Source: Epiperipatus broadwayi
Taxonomy: Eukaryota; Onychophora; Udeonychophora; Euonychophora; Peripatidae
Direction of reading: 5' to 3'
Assembly: GCA_028023455.1 (NCBI GenBank)
Contig: JAQFVV010006220.1
Location: 9,005,916 to 9,069,915, forward strand
Length of the DNA: 64,000 nucleotides
The notes under the pieces are model-generated. The model saw only the letters and a list, made by a program, of their open reading frames with translations. It was not told the origin of the DNA and made no database searches. This document shows, piece after piece, positions 45,400 to 57,310 of this stretch. The position numbers and the translations under genes are program-made. Each line of letters opens with the position of its first letter. The first letter of the stretch is position 1.

Positions 45400-45860
45400 C
45401 CCCAATCTGAGATTATAAAGGGGTTGGATAAAAATGTTATTTTAGTCTGGTCTTAGTTTTTGAGTTTGGCTAACAGTTTGTTGGTAACTGTAGCAGAGAG
45501 TGGTAGCAATTTAGCTGGTCAAATTGGCCAGCTATTAGTTGGTTTTAATATTTTGAGAAGCAGTTGGCTAGTAATAGTTGGTATCTGGGGAGTTATAAAA
45601 AATACTTCCATGAAGATGTTGCTGAAGACAGGATAGTAGATCCAGGAGTTGTTACTAACTTCCTTTTAGAGGAGTTTTGATTCACCTGAAGTCCATGTTA
45701 ATTTCTAATGAATCATTAGCCTGAACAAATGGGGACAAAACAGCTTGCCTGAAGTCAGAGTGGAACCAACTGCAGAACAACCCTTATCTGATATCTATTT
45801 TGATATGGCAAGTACTGGCTTGCCCAGAGAAATCATCAGTAGATGAAGAATTAATTATAC
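45400..45860. other. Less AT-rich island of unknown origin
   Basis: About 460 bp visibly richer in G and C than the flanks, with TGG-rich sequence on the plus strand (for example TTTGGCTAACAGTTTGTTGG, TTGGCCAGCTATTAGTTGG). No open frame of useful length, no tRNA-like boxes, and no second copy in the window. A dispersed repeat with other copies outside the window, or a non-coding RNA exon, are both possible. Confidence 0.3.
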
Positions 45861-47439
45861 ATATGCTATTTCAGCTATATGCAGGGAAGCACAGATAAAT
45901 GTATATATATAGCTTGTGAGTTAGTTTAAAATCCTTAAAATGACTTAAATTTATAACTTAATATCTTAAAGTAAAACAAATGAATAATTTGTTTGAGTCA
46001 TACATCTAAAAGAAAGGGGCAATCACAAATGATTTGATATATATATATTTTAAAGAAAGTGTTTTAGTAATTCCTTAAAAATGACATTAAATATATATAT
46101 AATTTTACTTGAATTAAAATCAAAAAGAAATAATTCTTAGATAATTTTATAAAAATAAAATAAGAACATTTATTTAATTCATTATTTTACAGTAATCTGA
46201 CAAAACAAAAAGAAAACGTTTATAAACTGTCAAAAAATTGATAGTACTTACTTTTAAAGAAAAATACTATATTCAGCAAAGAGAATTAATTGCAAAAATA
46301 ATCTTTAATAATTTTATTGTTTTAAATTAAAATATATAAACATCAATGTGCACATACATTTCTATGTGCACAAACATATATGTTAATTACATGGTATAAA
46401 AATTAATAATTGTATTATTTTGACAAATTTAAATATGTTCTGTTAATAAATTAAAAAAGTGTGTGTTTGTGCGTGATTATATATGTGTTTGAGTAAACCT
46501 ATAAGTTATTTATATTATTATAATGTAATAACTGAAAATTTTAATTATTTATATTTCAATGTCAAATTATGTTCATGTAATAGTGAAATGATGTCTGTGC
46601 ACCTATATATATATATATTTTGTATATAAACCTATTAGAACATATATATAAATCACAATGTAATAAATTGAATTTTGATTTTGTTAATCCACACGTATCT
46701 GTAAAATGTAATCATTTTTTTATCATTAAATATCAATTCAAATAGGTCCATTTCTAAATTGTACTGCACTAGGATGCATATATATATCAATGAGTATCAA
46801 ATAGAACATTTTAGTCATTTTTAAATTTTATTAGATGTCAGTTGAAATGTATTTCTTCTATAATATAAAACACACATCTGAGTGAATATATATGCATTTA
46901 TGTAAACTCATTAAGAGGCATTGTAAATCAATGTAATAACTTGAATAGTGTAAATCACATATATAAAAAACACAATGTGTTAGTTTTTTTATTATTATTG
47001 TATGTTAATCAAGAAGGCTTCTAATTGCAGAGATATATTCTAAAGACCTTAATATCATTTTTATTATTGTTAATAAACTTGTATTCAATTGTTAAAAAAT
47101 ATATTGCATCATATCTTAGTCACCATAACAGTACTTGAGCTTATGTTCTTCTGATTTAGATTCATTCATAACAGTCTAATATATTAAATGGAGATATATA
47201 TTAGTGCTTTTGGGAATCCAGTGATAATCAATCATTTTCTTTAATGTCCATGTACTACATTTTATTTAGTTTAGTCTTAGTGGAAATTAAGTCTATAGTT
47301 GGTCAGTACATTAATGATACTAAGTGGCCAGAGTATTGATGATGATCAGCATATTTTAATATACCAGCATTATTGTTTTATAATTATGTATTCTATGGGT
47401 GAACACTTAAGTTGGTGCATCCAACTTAATGTTTAAATA
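45861..47439. other. AT-rich intergenic DNA, nothing recognised
   Basis: Several short (TA)n runs; no gene. A patch at 47220-47345 is less AT-rich without recognisable features. Confidence 0.35.
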
Positions 47440-47590
47440 ATTGAAGATGGCAAGGGCTCAATAGTTAGCCTGATTTACAGAAGATCTAATTCAAATCCAG
47501 TCAGCAGATTGATTATTGTTTTATATTTTGTATTGTTCAAATCCAGACACAAGATGGACTGTTGATTTATTGTATTGATGTATTTTGATT
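47440..47590 (+). repeat. tRNA-derived SINE-like head with tandemly duplicated tail
   Basis: GATGGCAAGGGCTCAATAG resembles an A box, and AATTCAAATCC, about 40 bases later, a B box. After it, a unit of about 46 bp starting TTCAAATCCAG occurs twice (about 47490-47537 and 47538-47583) with imperfect identity. Non-coding. A short hairpin TTAAGTTGG ... CCAACTTAA lies just upstream (47408-47430). Confidence 0.45.
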
Positions 47591-48288
47591 GCTCATTCAT
47601 GATGATGAATGGTTATTTGTCTTGAGTATTACTTGTACTTACTTTTACTTATTATAATTCTGGTCGATTTATAGTTATCCATGGTTGCTCTAAGGAGTTA
47701 GCTGATTGATCTCAGAGATTCTTTCATAATCTCATGCTTATTTAATAGATAAAATTACATATTTTGGATGTTAAACATTACTTTAATATTTTTTTAATAA
47801 TATCCTTATCCTGTTACAATATATTTGTTTACAAAAGACATTTACATTATCTAAACATTTTACTATCTAAATTTATATTTTACTTTATTTACACAATTAC
47901 AATTCATATTTTTACAGTCTAAATATATAGAGATAGATAGAAAATTAAATGCAATACTAACAAATTCTTGGAAAAATCATTGAAAATATTAAATATAATT
48001 TTAATGCTTTTCACATTGAAAATGCATTAAGATTGTATTTAATATTTTCAATATAGTATTGCCTTTGATTTCATTTCAGTGATAAAGTTATCATCGAAAA
48101 ATAGATAGATGAAAAATAATGGCTAATTTTCAATGTTCATCATTACATGGATTGTCATTGCTATTGAGCCAAATATAGTTTGCTTTGAATAAAAAAGGGA
48201 TAAAAGTTATCAATGTTTTAATTTAATTCATTAATAATTATTATTAATGTGGTTATAACTGATTATTTTTTTCTCATTCTTTTTCTAG

Positions 48289-48327
48289 GGTGGAATGCAA
48301 ACTGCTTTCCTTTACTAATAAAAAGGT
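48289..48327 (+). other. Possible host micro-exon
   Basis: A pyrimidine-rich tract TTCTCATTCTTTTTCTAG ending at 48288 is followed by about 37 bases open in one frame (VECKLLSFTNKK) and then GTATGA, a passable donor. Acceptor, short open segment and donor look like a small internal exon on the plus strand. Chance occurrence in AT-rich sequence cannot be excluded, and it is on the opposite strand from the putative exon at 40.7 kb. Confidence 0.2.
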
Positions 48328-50198
48328 ATGAATAAAAATAAAAAGATTGCTGAGTTTTACTTTACAAAAATTCATATTTTTCCAATGTAGCTAATATTTT
48401 ACTTTTATTGAAAAGAGTGGTGTGACCAATTTGTAAAAAAATGTGATGTAAAAGCTGGAACAATCCACTTTTTACTGAAGCCATTTTTATGACCCCTAAC
48501 TCTGACCCCAATACATCTATTTGATTGACCCACATAGCTTGTTGGACTCTGTGAACATTAAATTTTATAGACATCTTGGTATTCTAAAAATGCTTGATCT
48601 TTGGGCTTATAAAAAAAAATTATTATGTTTTTTGCTATTGAAAAAGACACAAGCCTCAAAAAGTGTGATTGCTATTAATTAGCTATTTTTTTAAAAATAG
48701 ACGTGGAAAATATAAATTTTTTTTTAAATCTTTGTATGTATTTAAAAAGAGCAGAGAAATATATAATTTAATTAGACTTCAGGTTACAAATTTATGTTGC
48801 CAAATCTCAGATTTGGTTATATTTGAAGCTTATGGACGCACTTTGAATGAATAGGTATTAAAAGATTATAAATATCATATGCAAGATTTTGGTTCCAAAA
48901 ACCTTTTATTGATGTACTGAAATTGACTGTTGATTTATCAAATTTTTAGTCAATTTGGGCAAAGCCATCTTTTTTTAAAAAAGTGATATTTGAGTGCAGT
49001 CATCTAATTTATAAAATTTATTGTAGTTCAATAAATATAACTTATATTTTTGAGAATGTTGAGATGATGGTGAATAGTTATACCTTGTTTGCAAGATTTA
49101 ATATATTTATTTTAGATATAGATTTTTTTTGCTTGAAATTTATTGAATAACTAGACAATATGACCAAGAAATATCATGTGTTCATTACAAATGGTAGTGC
49201 ACCAATGACTGCCACTTTGTTAAGATAATTAATTGTAGATTTTTAATTTTTGAACTTTTAATGTTCTGCACAGAATTAAAAGTTGTTGCGTAAAACTTCT
49301 AATATTCAAACGTTTACATGATCTAGTAATAAACCATTCAATTATTTTATATGACATTAATAAATTCTATACATTATTAAAATCCTTCAGAAGTATCTAA
49401 GGAGATATTGTTTATTGAATATTTTTCCATTACATTTTTGTAAGTATATAGTTGTCTTTAAGTTATATATACATTTTGTAATTACTGAAACAGTTTTTGC
49501 TCCTAACTTTGTATTATTATCTCTCCAATAATTCTAAAGTACTTCTTAATTATATAAAGATGTTTTATTAAAAATAGTTTTGTAGATAATGCGGGATTTA
49601 CTGTGGGTGTAATCCATAGTAAAAAGCACCCACAGACTTTATAACATGCAAAAAAGTTCAGCTTTATATTGTACTCCCTTTTTCTTTTGTTTTATTTTTT
49701 CAAAGCAGGATCTGATTAAAACGTGTCGTTAATTACAAAATGTAAATAATTGAATAGCAACACTAAAAAAATGTAATTTAACAATAATTGCTTTATTTTT
49801 GCTTTAAACACAAACGTTTACTTTTATATGATGCCGCTAATACATAAATCAAATTTTCGATGCAATTGAACTGGAAAAATGTTTCAAGTATATATAAATA
49901 TATTATTCTTTTTTTAAAAGGAGGCTATTGGTTTAGCAATGATTATGTTATATCGTTATAAAAACTAAACTAACAGCAACATAGCAAAATGAATGATCTT
50001 CACATATATATATGAGTCATGATTTGTTATTGAAAAGAAAAAAAAAACTTAGAAATATAGCATATAGTGTCAGGCAAATATGTAGCTATCATGAAGCAAA
50101 TCAAGACAAGGTGTTAATGTTGTGGATTTTAGATCTTTTGTTATATATATATTCAAGAAAGTAATAAAGTAAATAATAAACATTAATAAGGTCTACTA
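48328..50198. other. AT-rich intergenic DNA
   Basis: No gene. Minus-strand open frame 48362-48574 lies in a slightly less AT-rich patch with no recognised domain. A short hairpin CTGTGGGTG ... CACCCACAG is present near 49601-49636. Confidence 0.35.
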
Positions 50199-50456
50199 TT
50201 TCTGTAGTGTAATTTTTAGTACACCACTCACATGCAAGATAGGAAATGTTTTCTATCCACACTTAGCATCATGTTGTGGCCAACTGATGAGTGCTGGTTC
50301 AGCATTAAATGTGTACCTTTGAGGATCATAGATCTTTTTCACATGATTTTGATTATATGTTTATTATTACTTTTCTCCACAAGGTGTATTAAAAATGGTT
50401 AGAAAACATTTCCTACCTTGCATGAGAGTGGTGTAATGAAAATTACATTGCAGAAA
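50199..50456. mobile_element. Fold-back element with 61-bp arms, repeat A piece inside
   Basis: Arms 50199-50259 and 50396-50456 (61 bp, about 7 mismatches) share CACCACTC, CATGCAAG and AGGAAATGTTTTCTA. Between them, 50275-50360 is a family A segment in reverse orientation (CCAACTGATGAGTGCTGGTT, GATCATAGATC-type). Either a family A fragment inserted into the fold-back or the fold-back captured it. No coding capacity. Confidence 0.7.
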
Positions 50457-50520
50457 AATATTATTCATTATTGGATAATCTCTAATCTAATGAATGACTA
50501 ATAAGAAGTATTAATGTTAA
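50457..50520. repeat. Half of fold-back family found at 56292-56413
   Basis: ATTATTCATTATTGGATAAT and TCTAATGAATGACTAATAAG match the right arm of the fold-back at 56361-56413. Even the preceding AAAATTACATT is shared with the loop of that element. The matching left arm is absent here, so this may be a truncated copy fused to the 50199-50456 element, or both derive from one larger element. Confidence 0.6.
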
Positions 50521-50559
50521 AAAAGTATTTTTTAAAAAATATATAAATAAGCACTCACA

Positions 50560-50900
50560 AATTTTAGCTAAGCCATTGGTCATATGAATAATCCTCTCTA
50601 AGTGCAGTATAATAAAAAATAATTATCATCAACTTCTTTACTTTTATCTTGAATGTTAGTGATTTTGTTGTTTTGTCTTCTTTATATTTATCCATATTAT
50701 CATCTTTTACCCTGTCTTTTGACTTTTCTAATGGTAGTCTTGAGGTCTTTTCTATTTTCAATACTAAATGTAGTTTTATCAACTAATGTAGGATTACAGA
50801 TATTTTTCTTCACTAATTGTCAATAGACATTTATCTTCATTCATTCTGGTTTTATTCATTACACATTTGGTATATAACTTGAATAAGTCAGATGTCAGTG
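50560..50900 (-). pseudogene. Possible RT fragment of a decayed LINE
   Basis: Around 50890-50830 a minus-strand frame reads LFKLYTKCVMNKTRMNED, resembling the LAKLYTKCLND helix that follows KAPGNDG in the near-intact RTE (residues 344-353). Nothing further downstream can be aligned with confidence; the 72-codon frame 50564-50782 is lysine-rich and unplaced. Confidence 0.3.
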
Positions 50901-51359
50901 TAAAACTTGGCTGCTTAAACACAACATACTTTAGCAACTAGTTCTATTTCTTAGTAAGATCAATCAAATGTTCTGAGACAGCTATTTTTTTTTTTTAGAA
51001 ATTTTTATGATTTAGCATATTCAATTAAAACAAAGATTTTGTGTAGTCAATAGAGCAGATCCAATCTTTTTTTTCCCTGGGATTCTCTGGTCATTTCCAT
51101 TATTCACTATATGTTAAGAATAATGTTTATACTTTCTTGAACTTGCTTAAAAGTTTTTTAAAATAAAAGTGGTTCTGAAGAAGACTGCAGGACAGTTGAA
51201 ATGTAAGATTGTGCATGAATATATGTCAATAGGTTTTTACTAAGAAGTGTTCAAAGTAATGAATAAATTGCATTCACATAAGATATTAGAGCAAAATAAA
51301 AGAAGTTACTTTGAATTTGTTTATATATATGGTAAAATAGTTTAAAAATAATAAATGGA

Positions 51360-51480
51360 AAGTTTGTTGCTCAAGATTCTTAAAAAAAATTAGTGCTCCA
51401 GAATTGATCACTGGAGTTGAGATCCATAGATTTTGAACTCAAATTCTTACTCTATGACTGCATTAAACCAACAGAAAAAA
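51360..51480 (-). repeat. SINE-like family B, degraded copy
   Basis: TGCTCAAGATTCTTAAAAAA ... TTAGTGCTCCAGAAT ... CTATGACTGCATTAAACCA keeps the order of the 29315-29445 copy. Confidence 0.4.
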
Positions 51481-54400
51481 ATATACTGTCAAAACACTTT
51501 CTTTTATTTAAAAAAAAACACAAAAATAGTGTTTTTAATAAATAGTTCTCCTATAGCTTCTCACAGAGAAACAACAAAGAAGAAAGCAATGTAAATTGTC
51601 TACTGAATCATTGAGTAGATTTCCAAATTAATTATGGTAATATCATTGATAATATTTTTATAAATATTTTTTTCAGTTTTTTGCAAAATCCTAATGGAAT
51701 TACAATATCTTATCAAAAATATCTTATTTGTCTATAGTTTAGCATTTTATTTTATTTCTATCTGATCTTTGTTAATTTGTATATAATCTATTCATCATCA
51801 TTGAAACTTCATTTTTATCTCATTAATTCTATGAAAGTTTTCCCAAGCTTTGCCTTGCTAGATTCACTTTTCTTAAAAGATTTTAATCCATTTTAATTTA
51901 GGTATTCTTTTTCCTGTATTTTTTGAAATTCATTTTGATTTTCATAATTGTTTCATCTTGCTCAAATTTTTTAGATTACAATTATTATTTTTAACTTTCA
52001 TCTATGGATAATCTGTTTCATCATTATTATTATTAAAAATTACAAGCTAATTTCTGATGTTTTTTAATGCAATAGATACGTATTCAGATTATATCTAGGA
52101 TATTGGGCAAGCTTAACACTTCTTTCTAACCTTCATTTAAAATTTTCCATATACATAAGTCATGATCCATTTTATAGACTTCTCCTGTATATGTTTTTGT
52201 ATTAATTCCTTAAGGGTATTGAAACACGTGCATGGGCCCTTTTGTTTCATTTTTTTAACTATATTTTTTGATTAAAAAATTTATTCATCATTAAATATTT
52301 ATATTTTAGTTAAATTTTATCAAGAGTATAAGTTCAAGTAATGAAATTAATTTTAAAAGTAAAATATTAATTTAACCAATAAAAAAGTAGCAATAATGTT
52401 ATCAATATAAAAAATTTCATTCCAACTTCATGTTAAGTTATAAAAATGAAAATACTCTTATAAATATTAAAAATTAACTTTCAAATTAAAAAAAAACAAT
52501 AATAAAGTTGTTGACAAAGTTGATTTCCTGTTTAAAATCAGATATTTTTTACAATCTAATTTCCTCCTTAAAATGTATATTCCTATAAAATCTATATGCA
52601 AACATTATTCTTATTAATTTTTTCATTGTTGGTTGTGGATGCTAAATAGAATAACTTTGCCTATTTGATTTTATTCACTTCAGCAGTTGTACAAATTGAT
52701 ATTTAATAATAACCACTTGGTTATTTTGTTTTTAGTTGTTAACAGTTTTTCGAAAATAAATTTATAGTTTATGTTTTATGTTTCTACACAAATGGATGCT
52801 CTAATCAGGAAAGTAGTAAGATTTCAATTATCTTAGGCCTAGGATAGTGATACTCATTAGAAAGAAAGGTTAAGTTTTAATTTAAAAAACTTCTTTTTAC
52901 ATTTTAAATATACTTATATTTAATTTTTTATTAATAATACACATACATATAATTTTTATATGGATTATATATTTTATGGATTAAAACAACTCATATAGCA
53001 AATTAAATTGGAAGCTCAAGATATAACTTATTTTCATTTCTCCGCATAAATTATAGTCATAATAAATTTTTAAATTGATTTATTTTTTTAAATAAATTAA
53101 AAACTAATTTTCTTACAAATTAAATTCAAGATAAAAGCTACATGTATACAAAATGAAAACTAACATTTTAAGCTTAATCTCAATTACATTTAGGCTTTTG
53201 AAATAAATTTAAAAAATAAATATTTAATAATTTTACAAAAGAGGAAATTCATGAACAAGAATTATGTATTTTTCAGTTAAAATTAGTGGGAAAAGTTGTG
53301 CTAGTATATAGAAATGTATTTAAGAAGAATTTATCTTTCCGCATTTGATATATTGATTGTCTTTAAAATATTTTAGGTATAATTAATTACATCTAAAATA
53401 TCTGTTAAATGACTTTCAATTATGAAACTTATTAAGATTAAATTTTGAATGAAAATTTTTATTGTTAGTAATCTAAATAGATTCTACAAATTGAACATTC
53501 ATATAGATTGTAGCACCATTGGGAGATCCTGGGATTCTACAGTTGAAAATTAAAAACTAGTTCTTCAATGGTGGTTACTAAGAATATAATCAACTTGATT
53601 CCTGTAAACTTTATTCAGATCCATGTGCTTTAGTGGCTTAAAAAGTGCTGTAATTATACAAAAAATTATAAAAATTTACAAAAGCTTATTAGTTGATTTC
53701 CTGATTAATTTTTTTGCTTCTAAATAATTATTTAATCAATAGTATTTTTTCCTTTCATTATCAATTTTAGTATTTTAGTCACCAATCAATAAAAGTTTCA
53801 TCTTCAATAATATCATGATTTTCTCACAGGCTTACTCATATTTCCATGAGCAATTCTTTTTATTCAATCTAAAGGCATTTACTCTAAAGTAAAATAATTG
53901 ATGAAACCAAATGATATAGTGCTATAATATCTCCAAACTCAAACTGGCTACTGTGATTTGCCATCATCAGAATGGGAATACTATAGCATTATGCTATCTA
54001 GAGCTTAGGCATATAGTAAATGGTTCCATTGTAGGATGAATAATTGCTTTTGGAAACATATAACTTAAGTATAAGAGGAAGTCATAAAATATTGTTGTTG
54101 ATATTAATATTCTAGCCAAAAGATAGAAGTGACCTAGGAATGTTATAAAACTGAGATCTTTAAAACAAAATCTTACCTCTACATTTGAATGAATTTTAAA
54201 AAATTTTAGGATTTTTTTAATTGCACACTATTAATGAAATAGTATAAAGAAGTATATTAATCCTCACTCTCATTTATAATATTAATATTAAGTTGTCTTC
54301 TTTGTTCTGTTACCAATATTGATCTAAGACTAATGCTTTTAAAATTAATTATAACAAAATTATTGATTCTTTATCTATATATTCAAACGTTAGTACTCTA

Positions 54401-54569
54401 GATGAAATCTAGACAAAAGTGAAAGTAAAACATCAAATTAACATGAAGCTAATATAATTTTTATTTCTTGTTAAATATCATTATTACCGTAATACCATTA
54501 AGGAATCAAATTTTTCTTCTTGGAGACTGTAGAACATAAGCATGTACAGAATGTAGACTTTTGCCAAAA
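51481..54569. other. AT-rich intergenic DNA, nothing firm
   Basis: No gene. Between 51790 and 52250 the plus strand is T-rich with mixed sequence that could be an old minus-strand coding remnant, but no motif could be read. A few less AT-rich patches (53930-54010) match nothing else in the window. Confidence 0.3.
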
Positions 54570-56760
54570 GTTATTGGATATGATGGTATCGATGCTGTAA
54601 ATTCAAATGGTTTATTATTAATTTTATGCACAACACATAGGTTCACTATCACAAATATTTTGCTCAAGCAGAAAACCCACTACAAGGAAACATGGATGCA
54701 TCAATGCTCTAAACAATGACATTTAATAGATTGTGTTATTGTTAGAAGTCAGAATATAAGATAAGTTCATATTATGTGACATTTACAAGCATAGATTGTT
54801 AGGCAGATCACAGATTTTATACTCCAAGATTAAAATGATAGTTGTATTCAAAAGTAGATATTTTCCAATCATATTCACAAGAAAATTGATGTCTGTTCTT
54901 TAGAAGAATCTACTGTATGTATTAAATTTTAACCACTATTTAACAATAAAATTACTGATTTGGATATTCAAGATTGTCATATTACTGAAGCATGGAATTC
55001 TCTTAAGGAATATGCTATGGATACAAATAAATCTATTTTGGGTTCATTAAAAAAAGAATCATGACTGGTTTTTTAACAGTGATCTTATTATTCATAATTT
55101 AATTAAAAATAATTGTGTGGGATTTTCTGTTTGGCATAAAAATAGATTAAATATAGAACTTTATAATAAATATAAAGATATAAAAGCAAAGGTGGTGGAT
55201 TAAAACTGAAAAGAATATACAGATTTTTGCTGGTCATGGTCAATCTAGATCTCTTTTGATGCATCAAAAGCAGCATAAGTGGATCTGTGATACAATTTCA
55301 CAATCATATTAAATATAGCAATGGTACTCTCTATGTAATGACAATGATGCTTTGATCAAGTTGAAAAAGTATTTTGATCATCTTTTGATTAAACTTACAA
55401 GAATTGAAATGGCAACTTTTAACAATATATTCACTTTATCAAATTAGATTACAACAGAGATATTCAGCTTAGACAACTGAACAGCTCTTTGTAATTTTAA
55501 AAATTGAAAGAATGCATGTTCTAATAAAATACTTGGACAAGTTTTAAAATATGGTGATGACATGCTTCAATAATATTAAAATTCTTTTAGGAATAATATA
55601 TGGATCTGTGAACTTATGCCACCTGATCTTAAGAGTGCTTTTATTGTTCCAATTTTTAAAAACAAGGTGAACAAATAAGATTGCAGTAATTATCATGGAA
55701 TATCATTCTTACCACTACAACAAAAATATTTTCCAGAATTTTGTTGAAAGAGGTCACTTCCAGTTATAGATAAATGGTTACCAGGGACTCAGTATGGTTT
55801 TAGGAATATATAATGTATGTTTCCAGGCAAATGCAAACAAAAAATGCTAGGAACAAAGGGACAATTTATATATTTCTTTTATTGATTTGATCAAAGACTT
55901 TGTTTTAGTTAATAGGATAGGTCTATGGCATTGTTTGAAATTAGTTGGTTGTCCACCAAAATGTATTTATATTACAAAGGTTCTACATGATGAAATGAGA
56001 GGAAGTATTCATATAATGGGTAAAAAAATCTGAGGCACTTGAAATAAAAATTGGTGTTAAACATGGACATGTCCTTGTTCCAACATTGTATTCTATTTTT
56101 ATGACAATAGTTTATGAAATTGTTTATAGTTGGCTTAATCAAACAGGAATCAAGATATGATACAGATATGGTGGTGGAATTTTTAACTTGAAACAATTAT
56201 ATATAGATAGACAATTACTATCATTTAATTGATAAATGTCAAATGCACTATTCTCACAATTTTGACATAAACCACTTAATGAAAGTGTATTAATATTTTT
56301 TATTAGTCATTTATTAGACTAGAGATTATCCATTTATAATAAAATTACATTACATAAATATTATTCATTAAGTGGATAATCTTTAGTCTAATGAATGATT
56401 AATAAAAATTATTGATTTGCAGAATGTTTTTGAAGGCAACATATAAAGACTTTGGTTTATTAATTAATGTTAAAAAAATTCAAGTTCTTTATCAAATGAC
56501 TGAAGAAAATTAATTTTTAGTTTGTATGGTTATCAACTTGAGGGTGTAAACCAGTTTAAATACCTTGATAGATTTTTAAATATAAAAATGGACTTAGATT
56601 ATCTGTTGTTTTGAATGATATTTATTTGGTAAATGTGACTGCTACCTTACTGACAAATGCTCAAAATGTGATTGGTTTGATAAATTAGGTCACACATGAG
56701 CTACTCAAAAAGTTTTTAGTTTTAGATAATGTCACAAGAAAAAAAAATTACATTTGGAGA
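54570..56760 (+). pseudogene. Decayed endonuclease-RT LINE (CFDP2-like endonuclease type)
   Basis: Broken plus-strand frames give, in order: a segment matching VGKCNSNGLRLL (DAVNSNGLLLI, about 54595); TWMHQCSKQ then HLIDCVIVR (about 54690-54755), the conserved 'WMHPRSKHWHLIDYVIVR' block; DCWADHRFYTPRL (about 54798-54835), holding the DH pair; HITEAWNSLKEYAMDTNKSI (about 54975-55035); RT pieces FIVPIFKN and DCSNYHGISFL (55630-55720), QYGFRN (about 55790); VGCPPKCIYI (about 55950); VKHGHVLVPTLYSIF (about 56055-56100), in place of VKQG...APTLFSIF; and YQLEGVNQFKYLD (about 56530-56570). Stops and indels throughout. A fold-back element interrupts it at 56292-56413. The endonuclease fragment at 38683-39300 is of the same type. 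Confidence 0.7.
56292..56413. mobile_element. Fold-back (MITE-like) element nested in a LINE
   Basis: Inverted arms of about 50 bp (56292-56340 and 56361-56413) share TTATTAGACTA(G/A)AGATTATCCA and flank a loop of about 20 bp (AAAATTACATTACATAAATA). It lies between the VKHG...TLYSIF and YQLEGV parts of the decayed LINE. The arm family recurs at 50457-50520. Confidence 0.7.
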
Positions 56761-57239
56761 AATATCAAAACATGATATTTATTTCAGAAGTTAGTGAATT
56801 TGATATATTTATTGATGAAAATCATGAAAATAAAAAGAAAATACAACATATTAATAGGCATGAAATAAAAGTATTTAAGATGAATTGAGATTCCTTTTAT
56901 GTTAATTATATAAAATAAAAATTGATATATTTATGAGACAAACATAATTAAATCTAGAGATACAGATAAAAACATACTTCAAGAAAAAATAAAACAATTA
57001 AAACTGTTTCTCAGAAAAAATATGTATGTTTTACTGATCTTTATTGAAATACTGGTGGAAATTATAGCAAATAAACTATTTTTTTTTTACCTCTATTTAT
57101 CATCAAAATATATAGCCTCAAGAATACCTTGTTTTTGGAGATTACCATCATATTTTGAAAATTATTGTTTTATATCCATAATTAAAATTGTATAACAGTA
57201 ATTATTTCATTGTTTCTAATCATCTACCCATCATCTGTT

Positions 57240-57310
57240 TATGGAATACCAACATGCTATAGTGAAATGGTTTGGGTGGTTTGCATCCCTGTTCAAGCAC
57301 AAAAATAAAT
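57240..57310 (+). repeat. Degraded tRNA-derived SINE head
   Basis: TAGTGAAATGGTTTGGGTGG followed by TCCCTGTTCAAGCACA has an A-box/B-box-like layout. Single weak copy. Confidence 0.3.

Noticed and set aside
47440-47520. Functional tRNA gene
   Set aside because: A- and B-box-like motifs are present but no cloverleaf stems can be formed by eye; a SINE head is a better fit.
49601-49636. Histone-type 3' stem-loop
   Set aside because: The 9-bp arms CTGTGGGTG/CACCCACAG have an 18-base loop, unlike the 6-bp stem and 4-base loop of histone mRNAs, and no histone gene is nearby.
51790-52280. Further minus-strand LINE copy or host coding sequence
   Set aside because: T-rich mixed sequence hinted at coding, but no RT or endonuclease motif could be read in any minus-strand frame.
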